Origin: CBDAQV01 sp965199335
GTDB lineage: Bacteria > Pseudomonadota > Alphaproteobacteria > CALMVH01
Direction: 5' to 3'
Length of the DNA stretch: 64,000 bases
Assembly: GCA_965199335.1 (NCBI GenBank)
Contig: CBDAQZ010000004.1
Location: forward strand, 973,688 to 1,037,687
The notes beneath the pieces were generated by a model that was not told where the DNA came from, searched no databases, and saw only the letters and a list, made by a program, of their open reading frames with translations. The first letter of the stretch is position 1. Every line of letters starts with the position of its first letter. Positions 35,264 to 42,819 of the stretch are shown here, piece by piece. A program made the translations under genes and the position numbers.

Positions 35264-35580
35264 AAACCTACTCGCTTCATCCGGACGTCTATGCCGACTT
35301 GTTTGAGATATTGTCATTTATAGCTGACACAAACCCCATTGCAGCAGAGCGCGTACAAGCAAAAATTCGCAAAGAATTTGAGACAGCAGCTGAACGTCCT
35401 CTTATCGGACATTTGCGTGAAGACCTGACCTCCCGACCTTTGCGCTTCCGATCTGTCTATAAATACCTGATCGCCTACGCTCCAATTTCAGAACCAGTGA
35501 CGATCCTGGCCGTTCTGTACGGCAACCGCGACCCTGAACTATTGAGCTCGATTCTGAAAGATCGCGAAGAGAAATGGTAA
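35260..35580 (+). CDS. ParE/RelE-family toxin
   Basis: The 106-residue protein starts with TTG at 35260 and has the ParE pattern: HPDVYADLFEILSFIADTNP, AAERVQAKIRKEFETAAERP, LTSRPLRFRSVYKYLIAY and ILAVLYGNRDPELL. Members inhibit gyrase or cleave mRNA. The stop is only ten bases from the end of the convergent flgF gene. Confidence 0.85.
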   Translation: MKTYSLHPDVYADLFEILSFIADTNPIAAERVQAKIRKEFETAAERPLIGHLREDLTSRPLRFRSVYKYLIAYAPISEPVTILAVLYGNRDPELLSSILKDREEKW

Positions 35581-35590
35581 CCGGCCAGCC

Positions 35591-36325
35591 TCAGCTCATG
35601 TTCGCCAGCTTGCTCACCGCATCCTTCTCGCGGTCGTTCTCGGCGTCCAGCAGATGCTGCACGTTTTCGTAGGCGCGCTGCAGGTCGATCATGCGGGTCA
35701 TCTCGACGACGGGCTGCACGTTCGATCCTTCCAGGCCGCCCTGCTGCACCGTGGTGTCGGCCGAGGGCAGCGCGGGGTCGCTGGTGGTGTAGGTGCCGCC
35801 GGAGGCCGCTTTCAGCGTCTGCTCGTTGGCGAAGCGAACGAGGCGCAGCGAGCCCTGCTGGCCGCTATTGGTGATGACGGACCCTTCCGGGGTGATCTTG
35901 ATGTCGGTGTCGGTCGAGGGGATGGTGATCGGCCCGCCGTCGCCCTGGACCACGAAGCCGTTGTGATCGCATAGCTGGCGGTCGGCGTTCAGCTGCATGC
36001 CGCCGGCCCTGGTGTAGCGCGGGCCGTTGGCGGCCTGGACCACCATGTAGCCGTCGCCCTGCAGCGCCACGTCAAGCTGATTGCCGGTCTGGATGAAGCT
36101 GCCCTGGCTGATGTCGCGGTAGGTGCCGGCGTCGACCACTTCGGAGACGCGCTGCGTCGGGCCGGCGACGGGGGTCCTGGTCGCCTTGCTCAGCTGCTCC
36201 AGGAACACCAGTTTCTCGCCCTTGTAGCCGCTGGTCGACAGGTTCGCGACATTGTTCGCGACCACGTCCATCTGCTGGCGCAGCGCCATCTGAAGGGAAA
36301 GACCGACATAACCTGCATTCGACAT
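35591..36325 (-). CDS. flgF: flagellar proximal rod protein FlgF
   Basis: A 244-residue rod protein with the typical start (LSLQMALRQQMDVVANNVAN then LSTSGYKGEK), the middle LDVALQGDGYMVVQ, and the end EMTRMIDLQRAYENVQHLL. It would normally be cotranscribed with flgG; here an Mrr/TA cassette of about 1.6 kb separates them. Confidence 0.95.
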   Translation of the reverse strand: MSNAGYVGLSLQMALRQQMDVVANNVANLSTSGYKGEKLVFLEQLSKATRTPVAGPTQRVSEVVDAGTYRDISQGSFIQTGNQLDVALQGDGYMVVQAANGPRYTRAGGMQLNADRQLCDHNGFVVQGDGGPITIPSTDTDIKITPEGSVITNSGQQGSLRLVRFANEQTLKAASGGTYTTSDPALPSADTTVQQGGLEGSNVQPVVEMTRMIDLQRAYENVQHLLDAENDREKDAVSKLANMS

Positions 36326-36359
36326 GGGACACCCTCGTGAATTCGTTGCCGGGATATCT

Positions 36360-36377
36360 ATGCAGGAACCGTGCCAG
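36360..36377 (-). promoter_or_regulatory. sigma-54 promoter of flgF
   Basis: Minus-strand TGGCACGGTTCCTGCATA: GG and GC are ten bases apart, matching the -24/-12 sigma-54 promoter. The start would be near 36351, about 26 bases before the flgF ATG. It implies activation by a flagellar enhancer-binding protein (FlbD or FleQ type), which is not in this window. Confidence 0.78.
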
Positions 36378-36450
36378 ATCAGATTTTACGGTAAACTTAT
36401 TAGGGCCAGCCTGCCGATCGGTGTATAATTGAAAATATCAGGAGGGTGTC

Positions 36451-37014
36451 ATGAACACCGAAAAGAATCTTTCGATTGTCTCTCCGTTGCCGCGTATCAC
36501 CATAAATCGCGATTTCGGTTCTCTTTCGATCAGCATACCCGCACGCAAGAGCATCATCATGATATTCATGATCGCATGGCTGGGCGGCTGGACCTGCGCC
36601 GGCCCGGCCGTGGCAACCAGCCTTTTTTCCGGAAAGCTGCCCCCCTCGGCCCTCGCATTTACCAGTTTCTGGCTTTGTGGCTGGGCTTTCGGCGAATGCG
36701 CCGTCGGCTATGGCGTTGCCTGGATGCTGGCGGGCGTAGAGCGCGTAACCGTGAATGGCGATGTGCTCACGATACGGCGGGAAATCGGCGGCGTTGGCCG
36801 CACCAGGCGCTTCGACATAAACGCCATAAGCAATCTGCGCCTGTCCCAGCCGTGGATGCGAAGCCCCGCGAACAGTTTTCGTTCTCACGATCCCCGAACC
36901 GTGGCCTTCAATTACGGGCTTCGGACATATTGGATCGGCAAGGGCGGCGTGGACGAAGCGGAGAGCGAGGCCATATTCGACGCGTTGGGGGAAAGCCTGC
37001 GCGGGCACCCTTAA
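36451..37014 (+). CDS. membrane protein of unknown function
   Basis: A strong ribosome site (GGAGG, six bases before the ATG) starts a 187-residue protein. Two hydrophobic segments (about residues 35-58 IIMIFMIAWLGGWTCAGPAV and 68-92 ALAFTSFWLCGWAFGECAVG) are followed by a soluble beta-rich part (VERVTVNGDVLTIRREIGGV, FDINAISNLRLS) resembling a small PH-like domain after two helices. It is unrelated to flagella by sequence. Confidence 0.65.
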   Translation: MNTEKNLSIVSPLPRITINRDFGSLSISIPARKSIIMIFMIAWLGGWTCAGPAVATSLFSGKLPPSALAFTSFWLCGWAFGECAVGYGVAWMLAGVERVTVNGDVLTIRREIGGVGRTRRFDINAISNLRLSQPWMRSPANSFRSHDPRTVAFNYGLRTYWIGKGGVDEAESEAIFDALGESLRGHP

Positions 37015-37055
37015 GGTTAAAGCAAAAGCCGTTAAGGTTTAACGTCTTGCTTAAC
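37011..37055 (+). promoter_or_regulatory. TTAA-rich repeat upstream of fliL, candidate CtrA sites
   Basis: Five TTAA boxes occur in 45 bases (37011, 37017, 37032, 37039, 37051), including two copies of TTAAGGTT. CtrA, the alphaproteobacterial flagellar regulator, binds TTAA-N7-TTAA; here the best pair has an eight-base gap, so this is a weak match. Confidence 0.35.
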
Positions 37056-37114
37056 GACGATTATGAACGCCCGAAGCCGCCCCGCAACCAAGAATTAACT
37101 TTACTTGCCTAGTG

Positions 37115-37130
37115 TGGGTGAGGATTTGCG
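37115..37130 (+). promoter_or_regulatory. candidate sigma-54 promoter of fliL
   Basis: TGGGTGAGGATTTGCG has GG and GC ten bases apart and a perfect TTGC at -12, but the -24 part is TGGGTGA rather than TGGCACG. The predicted start (about 37141) leaves a leader of only 11 bases that still includes the ribosome site CCAGGGA. Confidence 0.4.
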
Positions 37131-37151
37131 TGCGCACTGCGAGGCCAGGGA

Positions 37152-37700
37152 ATGAGCGAAGTCGAACTGCCAGCCGAAGCTCCGCCCAAAAAGAAGGGCA
37201 AGAAGAAGCTGATCATCATCCTGGCGCTGGTGCTGCTCCTGGGCGGCGGCGCCGCGGGCGCCTATTTCGGCGGCTTCATCGGCGGCAAGAAAGCGGACGA
37301 TGCGACGGCCTCGGCGGACGATGGCTCGGGCAAGAAGGCCGACAAGACGGACAAGGCCGAAAAAGGCGACAAGGACAAGACCGCGGATGCCGAGGCCGGC
37401 GATTTCCTCGACTTGCCCGATGTCCTCGTGAACCTGGACGGCACCGGCCGGCAGGCGCATTTCCTCAAGATCAAGATCAGCCTGGAAATCCCGACCAAGG
37501 CGGACGAGGTCGCGATCAACAAGGTGATGCCGCGCGTCATGGACCAGTTCCAGACCTACCTGCGCGAACTGCGTCCCGAAGATCTCAAGGGCGCGGCGGG
37601 CATCTATCGCCTGCGCCAGGAACTGTTGATCCGTGTCTCGGCCGCCGCGGCGCCGACCGAAGTGCGCGACATCCTTTTCCGAGAGTTGTTGATCCAATGA
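37152..37700 (+). CDS. fliL: flagellar basal-body protein FliL
   Basis: A single-pass inner-membrane protein that supports stator function. The N-terminal Lys-rich part precedes a membrane helix (LIIILALVLLLGGGAAGAYF), then a long Lys/Asp linker (residues about 52-85) and the conserved periplasmic domain (VNLDGTGRQAHFLKIKISLE; MDQFQTYLRELRPEDLKG; RQELLIRVSAAA). Overlaps fliM by four bases. Confidence 0.94.
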   Translation: MSEVELPAEAPPKKKGKKKLIIILALVLLLGGGAAGAYFGGFIGGKKADDATASADDGSGKKADKTDKAEKGDKDKTADAEAGDFLDLPDVLVNLDGTGRQAHFLKIKISLEIPTKADEVAINKVMPRVMDQFQTYLRELRPEDLKGAAGIYRLRQELLIRVSAAAAPTEVRDILFRELLIQ

Positions 37701-38725
37701 GCGAAGTAAAGACAGCCGACCAGGCCTGGGCCAGCGGCGCAGAAGCCGCCCAGCCCGGCGCGCGCGTGCTCGACCAGCAGTCGATCGACAACCTGCTGGG
37801 GTTCGAAGGGCCCGTTCCCGATGGCGATCCCCGCGGCCTGCTGGCGCTGGTCAATACCGGCCTCGTCAACTACGAACGCCTGCCGATGCTGGACGTGGTT
37901 TTCGATCGGCTGGTGCGCCTGCTGTCGACGTCGCTGCGCAACCTGACCTCGGACAATGTCGAGGTCTCGCTCGACCAGATCGTGAGCGTGCGCTTCGGCG
38001 ACTATCTCGGCTCCCTGCCGCAGCCGGCGCTTCTGACCGTCTTCCGTGCCGAGGAGTGGGACAATTACGGCCTGCTGACCGCCGACAGCGCGCTGATCTA
38101 TTCCGTGGTCGACGTGCTGCTGGGCGGGCGCCGCGGCACCGCCGCGATGCGCATCGAGGGGCGCCCGTACACCACGATCGAACGCAACATTGTCGAGCGC
38201 ATGCTGCATGTCGTGCTGGCCGACCTGACCTCCGCCTTCGATCCCGTCTCCGCCGTGTCGTTCAAGTTCGACCGGCTTGAAACCAATCCGCGCTTCGCCA
38301 CCATCACCCGCGCCAACAACGCCGCGGTGCTGGTCAAGATCCGCATCGACATGGACGATCGCGGCGGCCGCCTCGACCTGCTGATCCCCTATGCGACGCT
38401 GGAGCCGGTGCGCGAATTGCTGCTGCAGATGTTCATGGGCGAAAAGTTCGGCCGCGACTCGATCTGGGAAAGCCACCTGACCAACGAACTTTACCAGACC
38501 GAGCTGGAGCTGCGCGCCGTGCTGGGCGAAACGTCCGCCAGCCTGGGCAGCGTCCTGAACTGGAAGGTCGGCACGCGCATCATGCTGAACAGCACGCCCG
38601 ATTCCGTGGTCGAGATGAAATGCGGCGATCGTCCGATGTACGAAGGCCGGATGGGCAAGCGCGCCGGGCGCATCGCGGTAAAAATAATGAACGAGGCGAA
38701 GCCGGAGACCCCGCATGACTCATGA
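37697..38725 (+). CDS. fliM: flagellar motor switch protein FliM
   Basis: The C-ring protein that receives the chemotaxis signal. The N-terminal CheY-binding segment is LDQQSIDNLLGF, followed by the CheC-like middle domain (VRFGDYLGSLPQPALLTVFR; IERNIVERMLHVVLADLTSA) and the C-terminal SpoA domain that pairs with FliN (VGTRIMLNSTPDSVVEMKCG). 342 residues. The ATG at 37697 lies in the stop of fliL. Confidence 0.96.
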   Translation: MSEVKTADQAWASGAEAAQPGARVLDQQSIDNLLGFEGPVPDGDPRGLLALVNTGLVNYERLPMLDVVFDRLVRLLSTSLRNLTSDNVEVSLDQIVSVRFGDYLGSLPQPALLTVFRAEEWDNYGLLTADSALIYSVVDVLLGGRRGTAAMRIEGRPYTTIERNIVERMLHVVLADLTSAFDPVSAVSFKFDRLETNPRFATITRANNAAVLVKIRIDMDDRGGRLDLLIPYATLEPVRELLLQMFMGEKFGRDSIWESHLTNELYQTELELRAVLGETSASLGSVLNWKVGTRIMLNSTPDSVVEMKCGDRPMYEGRMGKRAGRIAVKIMNEAKPETPHDS

Positions 38726-39392
38726 AGTGATCATCGATGTCGTGACAATCGTTGTCATGTGCGTCGCCGTCTTCTACGCTGCGCGCCTCAACCGCGCGCT
38801 GATGCGCGCCCGCGACGGGCGCTCGGAACTGGCGCAGCTGATCACCAGCCTGACCGATGCGCACACCAAGGCCGAAGCCGCGATCAAGGGCATGAAGACC
38901 ACCGCAGCTGATTACGATACCGCGCTGCAGCGTCAGATCGTGGTTTCGCGCGGGCTGATCGAGGAACTGGCGATGATGAACGAGAGCAGCAACGCCCTCG
39001 CCAACCGCTTGGAGCGCCTGGCCCCGCTGGCGCGTGGCACCTATGAGGGCGGCACTCGCCCCGGCGAGATCGACGACAAGCCGACGGCGTCGACGCAGGC
39101 CGCCTCCATCCGGGCCGATTTGCGCGCCGACCGGTCCGACCGTTCCGTTTCCAGCGAGGCGAAGGCCAAGACCTGGCCGGGCGAAGCGGTCGCCAAGAAA
39201 GCCGCGCCGTCACAGACGACCACGGCCGAGCGCAAGCCCGAGGCCAAGCCGGTGGCGATCGCAAAGCCGCTGGCCGATGCCGGCACCATCACGCCCGATA
39301 GCGATCCGGGCGACGGCTCCGTACCGCGCAGCCGCGCCGAGCAGGAATTGTTCGCCGCGATCGAGACGTTGCGGAAAGGCAGGCAGTCATGA
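38715..39392 (+). CDS. DUF6468-type protein of the flagellar cluster
   Basis: One N-terminal membrane helix (VIIDVVTIVVMCVAVFYAAR) is followed by a conserved helical region (AQLITSLTDAHTKAEAAIKG; LIEELAMMNESSNALANRLE) and a disordered Ala/Lys/Pro tail. Proteins of this layout sit between fliM and motE in alphaproteobacteria, so it is probably a motor accessory. It overlaps fliM by 11 bases and motE by four. Confidence 0.78.
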   Translation: MTHEVIIDVVTIVVMCVAVFYAARLNRALMRARDGRSELAQLITSLTDAHTKAEAAIKGMKTTAADYDTALQRQIVVSRGLIEELAMMNESSNALANRLERLAPLARGTYEGGTRPGEIDDKPTASTQAASIRADLRADRSDRSVSSEAKAKTWPGEAVAKKAAPSQTTTAERKPEAKPVAIAKPLADAGTITPDSDPGDGSVPRSRAEQELFAAIETLRKGRQS

Positions 39393-40186
39393 TCCGCTTC
39401 GGCATGCTCCGCTTCGGCCGCTTCCGCCCCCGCGTCCTGCCCTTCGCCATCGCGTTCACGATGATCGCCATCGGCATGCGCACCGCCGACCTGATCACGC
39501 TGGCCGTCACCCCGGCCGCCGCCGAAACCACGACCAAGGATACCGCCTCGGCCAAGGATACTTCGAGCGACAGTAAGGATACGGCGAAGAAGGAGGAGGG
39601 CGGCGGCAAGACGCAAATCGCCAGCGCCGAAACGCCGACGCCGGGATTGCCCTCGCATCCGCCGGTCAGCGAAGTCAGCAAGCAGGAAAGCGAATTGCTG
39701 GGTAGCCTGACCGAGAAGCACAAGGCGCTGGACGAACGGTCGCAGCAGCTTGACCAGCGCGAGGCGCTGCTGAGCGCCGCCGAGGACCGCGTCAACAAGA
39801 AGATAGAAGAGCTGAGCGGCATGCGCACCGACCTGGAAAAACTGCTGGACCTGCAGAAGACCAAGGACGACGCCCAGATGGCCAGCCTTGTTAAGATCTA
39901 CGAGAACATGAAGCCCAAGGACGCGGCGAACATCTTCGACAATCTGGAACTGCCGGTCCTGGTCGATGTCAGCGCGCGCATGAAGGAAGCCAAGCTGGCC
40001 CCCGTCCTCGCCTCTATGTCGCCGGAGCGCGCGCGGCTGCTGACGGTCAAGCTGGCCGAGCACCGCAAGAACATGGAAGGCGCGGTCGCCGACGCCAAGG
40101 CGGCTTTGGGCGGCGATGCCGCACCGGCACCGGCCGCAGGCGAAACGCCAGCCGCGCCAGCACCGGCGGACGGCGCGAAGAGATAG
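39389..40186 (+). CDS. motE: MotE-family flagellar protein (MgtE intracellular N domain)
   Basis: In rhizobial homologues MotE is a periplasmic chaperone for MotC. Here a membrane anchor or signal (VLPFAIAFTMIAIGMRTADL) is followed by a Lys/Thr-rich linker, a coiled coil (residues about 105-155), and an MgtE_N-like motif (LVKIYENMKPKDAANIFDNL; APVLASMSPERARLLTVKLA). The Ala/Pro tail is low complexity. It is the last clear gene of the fliL operon. Confidence 0.85.
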   Translation: MIRFGMLRFGRFRPRVLPFAIAFTMIAIGMRTADLITLAVTPAAAETTTKDTASAKDTSSDSKDTAKKEEGGGKTQIASAETPTPGLPSHPPVSEVSKQESELLGSLTEKHKALDERSQQLDQREALLSAAEDRVNKKIEELSGMRTDLEKLLDLQKTKDDAQMASLVKIYENMKPKDAANIFDNLELPVLVDVSARMKEAKLAPVLASMSPERARLLTVKLAEHRKNMEGAVADAKAALGGDAAPAPAAGETPAAPAPADGAKR

Positions 40187-40195
40187 TCCGCTTTC

Positions 40196-40351
40196 GTGTC
40201 AGACTCCCATCCGGACGCCGAAAAGATCCGCGAGGCGATGATCTACGCCAAGACGGCGCGCCAGCATGGCGAAACGATGGAGGACGCGCTGGTGCGCGAA
40301 CTGGCGGCGCGCGGGTTGGAGATCGTTAGAGTGGCTGCCTCTGCCGACTAA
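40196..40351 (+). CDS. possible 51-residue protein after motE
   Basis: A GTG at 40196, nine bases past the motE stop, opens a frame with a well-formed amphipathic helix (AEKIREAMIYAKTARQHGET, then MEDALVRELAARGLEIVRV). It ends just before the intergenic repeat. The composition is coding-like; it may be a real small flagellar-cluster protein. Confidence 0.45.
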   Translation: MSDSHPDAEKIREAMIYAKTARQHGETMEDALVRELAARGLEIVRVAASAD

Positions 40352-40356
40352 CTCGT

Positions 40357-40421
40357 GTCATCCCCGCGAAGGCGGGAATCCAGGCTAATCAATCCTGATT
40401 TCCCGCTTTCGCGGGAATGAC
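40357..40421. repeat. palindromic intergenic repeat, copy 2
   Basis: A 65-base element running from GTCATCCCCGCGAAGGCGGG to CCCGCTTTCGCGGGAATGAC. Its halves pair with each other, and the ATTTTT that follows suits a terminator between the convergent fliL and pspA operons. Confidence 0.8.
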
Positions 40422-40433
40422 ATTTTTCGTGTC

Positions 40434-41159
40434 CTACTTCGCGTCCTTCGTCCCGTCCGTGACCTTGCCGATTTCGGCCTTCAGACGCTCCAGGTCTGAG
40501 TCGATGGCGTTGTCCGACTTCATCTGTCCCAGCTCCTTCTGCGTCGTGCTGCGGCCGTCCAGCGGGTCGGCCAGTACGCCGCTGGCCATCAGGCCCTCCA
40601 GCGCGTCGGCCTTGTTGCGCATGTTGTCGACCTTGTCGTTGGCGCGCTTCATCGCGTCGCCGACGCCGCCCAGCTTGTCGCCGATGCCGGTCAGGGATTC
40701 GGTCACCGCCACCTGCGCCTTGGCGGCGGCGTAGCTGCTCTTCATCACTTCCTTCTGGGTGCGGAACTGCTCGATCCGGTTTTCCAGCGTCTTCTCGTAG
40801 GTGATCAGCTTGTCGGCCTGCGGCTTGATCGCCTCGTAGGCGCTGTTCAACCCCTCCAGCTTGGTCACGGCGGTCTGCTTTTCGCCCAGGGCCGCCTTTG
40901 CCAGGTCCTCGCGGCCCGAAGACAACGCCATGCGGGCGTCGCTCTCGGAGCTGTCGATCAGCTTCTGCGTCGCCTCGATCTGGCGCATCAGCGAGCGCTG
41001 CTCGGCCACCACGTCGGCCAAGTGACGCTTGGTGTCCTGCAGGCCCGAAACCATCTTCTCGTAGGACAGGTCCAGCGTATCCTCCGGATTCTCCATCCGG
41101 TTGAGCAGCTTGTTCGACTTGGCCTGAAAGATTTCCCAGAAGCGCGATAGAAGTCCCAT
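40434..41159 (-). CDS. pspA: PspA/IM30-family membrane-associated protein
   Basis: An ESCRT-III-like coiled-coil protein that coats the inner membrane under stress. The 241 residues begin MGLLSRFWEIFQAKSNKLLN, the amphipathic lipid-binding helix, followed by PEDTLDLSYEKMVSGLQDTK and a long helical body. The tail (GQMKSDNAIDSDLERLKAEI) matches longer IM30-type members. It is the last gene of the operon with four YbjQ-like paralogues, with 13 bases to the gene upstream. No pspF, pspB or pspC is seen nearby. Confidence 0.88.
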   Translation of the reverse strand: MGLLSRFWEIFQAKSNKLLNRMENPEDTLDLSYEKMVSGLQDTKRHLADVVAEQRSLMRQIEATQKLIDSSESDARMALSSGREDLAKAALGEKQTAVTKLEGLNSAYEAIKPQADKLITYEKTLENRIEQFRTQKEVMKSSYAAAKAQVAVTESLTGIGDKLGGVGDAMKRANDKVDNMRNKADALEGLMASGVLADPLDGRSTTQKELGQMKSDNAIDSDLERLKAEIGKVTDGTKDAK

Positions 41160-41172
41160 GAGTCTTGTCTCC

Positions 41173-41988
41173 TTAGATATTGACCGATAGCACCAGCTGC
41201 GGATCGGGCAGGCTGGTGCCTTCTTCCTTGCGGGTGGACACCACGGCGGTGCCGAAGGCGAAGAATTCCGTCACATGGCTTTCCCATGTGTGCGAGCTTT
41301 CGTCGAGCGTGATCGCGACAATGCTCTCCGCCCTGGCGGTCTTGGCCTCCGCCTGCATGCGCTGCATCGCGGTCTCGCGCGCATCGTAATTGGCCTGCGT
41401 GAAGTTCAGCAATTCGACGTTGCGACCGACGCTGCCCAGGCTCTGCATGATGCCGCGCCGCGCGATGTGATAGACGCAAGAGCCCATCACCATCTCCACC
41501 GGCCGCATGCGCGCCTGCAACAGCGTCCAGAATTCCTGCCCCGACAGGTGCGAGGTGAAGGGCTGGCCGTCATGCGCCTTGAAGCCGGCATTGCCGTGGG
41601 CGTGCACGACGCCCGTGCCGATGGCGACGAACTCGAGTATCTCCGGCTCGCCCAGCATGCGGTTGATCGACAGCTTGACGCCGATTACGCCGTCCGCGCC
41701 CATCGCGCGGGCCTCGGCGCGCATGCGCACCATCGCCTGTTCGCGCGCATTGTACATCGCCTGGCTGAGGACGGTCAGCTCCTGGTTCTGCGTGATCTTC
41801 GCGAACTGGAAACCGACATGGTACATGCAGCTGCCCAGGCACAGGCCGATCGGCTGGAACCCGGCCTTGTCGACCAGCACCATCTCGTTGATCGACAGCT
41901 CGGACGTGGTGATGGTGCCGCTATCGGCGGTCGCCTTCATGTCGTTCAGCCGCGCGATCGCGCTGGCCGGAAATCCGTATTCGCTCAT
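41173..41988 (-). CDS. tandem YbjQ-like (DUF74) domain protein, copy D
   Basis: The 271-residue protein contains two YbjQ-like domains (about residues 20-140 and 150-260). Each ends with a helix plus strand pattern: AREQAMVRMRAEARAMGADG then VIGVKLSINRM and EFVAIGTGVV; and ARETAMQRMQAEAKTARAES then IVAITL and EFFAFGTAVV. In other bacteria YbjQ forms pentamers annotated as heavy-metal-binding without proof. It sits between its paralogue and pspA and lacks any membrane helix. Confidence 0.82.
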   Translation of the reverse strand: MSEYGFPASAIARLNDMKATADSGTITTSELSINEMVLVDKAGFQPIGLCLGSCMYHVGFQFAKITQNQELTVLSQAMYNAREQAMVRMRAEARAMGADGVIGVKLSINRMLGEPEILEFVAIGTGVVHAHGNAGFKAHDGQPFTSHLSGQEFWTLLQARMRPVEMVMGSCVYHIARRGIMQSLGSVGRNVELLNFTQANYDARETAMQRMQAEAKTARAESIVAITLDESSHTWESHVTEFFAFGTAVVSTRKEEGTSLPDPQLVLSVNI

Positions 41989-41997
41989 GATCGGGCC

Positions 41998-42819
41998 TTA
42001 TGTGTTGACCGACAGCACAAGCTGTGGATCGGGGATGACCGAGGCGTCCTGCTCGGTCGTGATCGGCTTGACTGCCGTGCCCACGGCAAAGAATTCGATA
42101 ACGTGCGGCTGCCAGTTGTGCGATCCCTCGTGCAGGTCGACGCCGACCACGCCTTCCGCGCCCGCTGTCATCGCCTCGTTCTGCATCCGCTCCATCGCGA
42201 TCTCGCGTGCGTCGTACAGCGCCTGGCTGAAGTTGGTCAGCTCGACATTGCGCCCGACCGTGCCCATCGATTTCATGAAGCCCTGATGCGCGACGTGGTA
42301 GACGCAACTGCCCATCACCATCTCCAGCGGCCGGTAGCCAGCCTGCAGCAGCGTCCAGAAATCCTGTCCCGATAGGTCCGAGGTAAAGGGCTGGCCGTTC
42401 GGTCCCTTGAAGCCGGTATGGCCGGTCGCATGCACGACGCCGGTGCCAATGGCGACGAATTCCAGTATGTGTGCGTCCCACTCCAGGCGCTTGACCGTCA
42501 GCTGCACGCCGACGATGCCGTCCGCGCCCATGCTGGCGGCCTCTTCGCGCATGCGGGTCATCGCCAGTTCGCGGGCGTGGTACATCGCCTGGCTGAGCAC
42601 GTCCATTTCCTGGTTCTTGCCCCAGTTGGAATACTGGATGCCCAGGTGATAGATGCAGCTGCCGACGCACAGGCCGACCGGTTCGAACCCGGCCTTGCGC
42701 ACCAGCAGGAATTCGTTGACCGAGAAGTCGGAGGTGAAGATGCCCCCGGCATGCCCCTGGCTGCGCAGGCCCTTCAGCCGCTCCAGCGCATGCTGCGGCA
42801 GGTCGTTGATCGCGTTCAT
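41998..42819 (-). CDS. tandem YbjQ-like (DUF74) domain protein, copy C
   Basis: 273 residues, closely similar to the next gene downstream and aligned along its whole length. Domain 1 includes TRMREEAASMGADGIVGVQL and EFVAIGTGVVHATG; domain 2 includes MERMQNEAMTAGAEGVVGVD and EFFAVGTAVK. GSCIYHLGIQY and GSCVYHVAHQG carry a conserved Gly-Ser-Cys-x-Tyr-His in each half, a possible metal or ligand site. It overlaps the stop of the upstream gene by four bases. Confidence 0.82.
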   Translation of the reverse strand: MNAINDLPQHALERLKGLRSQGHAGGIFTSDFSVNEFLLVRKAGFEPVGLCVGSCIYHLGIQYSNWGKNQEMDVLSQAMYHARELAMTRMREEAASMGADGIVGVQLTVKRLEWDAHILEFVAIGTGVVHATGHTGFKGPNGQPFTSDLSGQDFWTLLQAGYRPLEMVMGSCVYHVAHQGFMKSMGTVGRNVELTNFSQALYDAREIAMERMQNEAMTAGAEGVVGVDLHEGSHNWQPHVIEFFAVGTAVKPITTEQDASVIPDPQLVLSVNT

